From NCBI GenBank assembly GCA_913056415.1, contig CAJXNA010000117.1:1-6670 (forward strand): DNA of 6,670 nt, given 5' to 3'. Source of the stretch: an uncultured Chloroflexota bacterium (GTDB taxonomy: Bacteria > Chloroflexota > Dehalococcoidia > SM23-28-2 > RBG-16-64-32). Within the stretch, counting starts at the first letter, position 1, and each line of letters starts with the position of its first letter. A program made the position numbers and the translations under genes. Below are positions 5,842-6,670 of the stretch, piece by piece. The notes beneath the pieces were generated by a model. It saw only the letters and a program-made list of their open reading frames with translations, did not search any database and was not told the origin of the DNA.

Positions 5842-5846
5842 GTCAA
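5818..5846 (-). promoter_or_regulatory. Candidate promoter of the three-gene operon
   Basis: On the minus strand a consensus -35 box TTGACA (5846-5841) is followed after 17 bases by TAATAT (5823-5818), and TATACT (5820-5815) is an overlapping alternative at a 20-base spacing. Transcription would begin near 5811, giving a leader of about 65 bases to the ATG at 5745. The spacer and -10 box coincide with array units 6 and 5, so a protein on the array would block RNA polymerase. Units 2 and 3 would be transcribed into the leader and could fold as an AU-rich hairpin. Confidence 0.55.
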
Positions 5847-5965
5847 GGGCCAAGCCAGAGCAGGGGGGGAAGGAAACAGCGTTCAAGGCTGATTATCAAG
5901 GAGTAGCGCTCAGAGTGCAGCAACACCCCGAGAGCCTGCGTTACAGGAGGTATTGGCTCCCGTGT

Positions 5966-5997
5966 CCCCAATATGCTGGGGCTTCGGGAGACCGAAG
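5966..5997 (+). other. Two abutting hairpins, the second with a GNRA loop
   Basis: CCCCA (5966-5970) pairs with TGGGG (5977-5981) around ATATGC, and the next base starts a second perfect stem, CTTCGG (5982-5987) with CCGAAG (5992-5997), capped by GAGA, a GNRA tetraloop. The ATG of the small HTH ORF lies in the first loop. A purine-rich AGGAGG (5945-5950) precedes them. The arrangement suggests either translational control of that ORF or a small structured RNA. Confidence 0.45.
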
Positions 5998-6152
5998 ACC
6001 GCGTGAGACTAGCCCTCGAGGCTCTAGGTGAGGGAGCGTCGATCTCTGAGGTTGCCCGATGTCTAGGAAGAAACCGACGCACAGTTAGGAAGTGGAAGCT
6101 TCGCGCTGCGAGATCACTAGCCTTGTCGTCCGATCCACCGCCAGATGCCTGA
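5973..6152 (+). CDS. Small helix-turn-helix protein or transposase/regulator fragment
   Basis: The 59-residue ORF MLGLRETEDRVRLALEALGE... contains a clear helix-turn-helix: EGASISEVARCLGRNRRTVRKWKLRAA (about 20-46). This resembles the N-terminal DNA-binding module of transposases or resolvase-like and small regulatory proteins. The protein ends soon after in a short Pro/Asp-rich tail, so it is either a stand-alone DNA-binding protein or a remnant of a longer gene. Support for translation is modest: AGGAGG at 5945-5950 is 22 bases before the ATG, which is too far, and the start lies in a hairpin loop. It faces away from the operon and converges on the alkyltransferase gene, with stops three bases apart. 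The 126 bases before it (5847-5972) hold no other recognisable gene. Confidence 0.45.
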   Translation: MLGLRETEDRVRLALEALGEGASISEVARCLGRNRRTVRKWKLRAARSLALSSDPPPDA

Positions 6153-6155
6153 GGT

Positions 6156-6670
6156 CTACCCCCGCGCGCCCTCCATGCGGAGGAGGGCGGCTTTCATGGG
6201 GAGGCCGCCGCCGTAGCCGTGCAGGGCGCCGTCGGAGCCGACGACGCGGTGGCAGGGGATGACGAGGGGGAGGGGGTTGGTGGCCATGACGCGGCCGACG
6301 GCGCGGGCAGCACGGGGGCTGCCGACTTTAGCGGCGAGCCAGCCGTAGGTGCGGGTCCGGCCGGCGGGGATGCGCAGCGTCTCCTCCAGCACGGCGCGGC
6401 GGAAGCCCGACAGGCCGCGCCCACCGGCAGACAGGCTGTCCCAGTCGATGTCGGCGGTGAGGTCGACGGGCTGACCCTGGGCGAGGGCGCACAGGCGGCG
6501 GGGCAGGTCGCCGGCTTCGGCCTCGGAGGCGGGCTCGTCGGCGCCCATCTCGGCGACCTCACGCAGCGCCTGGTCGCGGCTGGGGCGGGGGAGTGTCGTG
6601 GCGCGGAGGCCGCGAGGGGAGAGGAGCAGGCCTATGAAGCCGATCTCCGTGTCGCAGAGGTAAAACCTGC
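6156..6670 (-). CDS. Methylated-DNA--protein-cysteine S-methyltransferase, 5' end off window
   Basis: A suicide repair protein that transfers the alkyl group from O6-alkylguanine in DNA to its own cysteine. The active-site motif IPCHRVV is present, with the acceptor Cys encoded at 6254-6252. Flanking family features are FRRAVLEETLRIPAGRTRTYGWLA, the DNA-recognition segment RAARAVGRVMATNPLPLVIPCHRV, and GYGGGLPMKAALLRMEG near the C-terminus. An in-frame ATG at 6548 would give only 130 residues, but the frame stays open to the window edge and encodes a sensible N-terminal domain (FYLCDTEIGFIGLLLSPRGLRATTLP and onward), so the true start lies beyond 6670. About 170 residues are visible, which is close to full length for the single-domain Ogt-type family. 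The base composition is high-GC like dnaE, so it belongs to the host backbone. It could be called ogt, but which paralogue cannot be decided. Confidence 0.93.
   Translation of the reverse strand, partial: RFYLCDTEIGFIGLLLSPRGLRATTLPRPSRDQALREVAEMGADEPASEAEAGDLPRRLCALAQGQPVDLTADIDWDSLSAGGRGLSGFRRAVLEETLRIPAGRTRTYGWLAAKVGSPRAARAVGRVMATNPLPLVIPCHRVVGSDGALHGYGGGLPMKAALLRMEGARG

Noticed and set aside
5377..5892. 171-residue plus-strand ORF across the zinc-ribbon gene and the array
   Set aside because: It is antisense to a protein with clear CxxC motifs and reads through the AT-rich array; the minus-strand reading is far better supported.
5962..6006. 14-codon GTG ORF after AGGAGG at 5945-5950 as a leader peptide coupled to the HTH ORF
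   Set aside because: The ribosome-site spacing of 11 bases is only marginal and the peptide shows no regulatory codon pattern; not enough to call a gene.
5840..6082. ORFs 5840-6031 (+) and 5843-6082 (-)
   Set aside because: Both are low-complexity, lack start signals and conflict with the HTH-containing frame, which has a recognisable motif.
6194..6562. 122-residue minus-strand ORF overlapping the alkyltransferase
   Set aside because: It is a Ser/Pro/Ala-rich frame shadow of the gene carrying the PCHRV active site.

Overview
This is a GC-rich bacterial window built around one housekeeping gene, dnaE (replicative DNA polymerase III alpha subunit, 384-4004, + strand). On its right lies a compact three-gene operon on the minus strand (5745 down to 4050) of noticeably lower GC, followed by a small helix-turn-helix ORF and the 3' part of an O6-alkylguanine-DNA methyltransferase gene. 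The non-proteobacterial DnaE (intact PHP metal site), the high GC and a short CTGAGC..TCGAAGGG-type repeat inside the dnaE linker fit Chloroflexota or a similar high-GC environmental lineage. That assignment is an inference with low to moderate confidence, because no rRNA or other decisive marker is present.

Layout. Positions 1-138 (minus) hold the start of a gene for a membrane-anchored protein that runs off the left edge. Positions 139-383 are a divergent intergenic region with a strong ribosome site for the left gene, a small perfect hairpin, and a TATAAT box about 33 bases before dnaE. dnaE fills 384-4004; its coding sequence carries a repeat-like insert and a strong GC hairpin in the linker between the OB fold and the C-terminal domain. 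dnaE converges on the minus-strand operon, with 45 bases between the stop codons.

The operon reads, in transcription order: a CxxC/CxxC zinc-ribbon plus winged-helix protein (5745-5380), a DUF488 protein (5367-4858), and a 258-residue uncharacterised protein with a C-x4-C-x2-H-x3-C cluster followed by Asp-Trp-Glu (4826-4050). Gaps of 12 and 31 bases make co-transcription likely. Immediately upstream (5755-5841) is an AT-rich array of about six palindromic AGTATATACT-like units spaced 14-16 bases, overlapping a candidate promoter with a consensus TTGACA box that points into the operon. Composition contrasts sharply: one sampled 60-base line of dnaE is 75% GC, one line of the operon 50%, and one line of the array 32%.

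The operon with its operator-like array is the best candidate here for an undescribed system: probably a horizontally acquired, tightly regulated islet lodged between housekeeping genes. Its biochemical function cannot be read from the sequence. The remaining genes concern replication (dnaE) and repair of alkylated guanine, and show no clear functional link to it.
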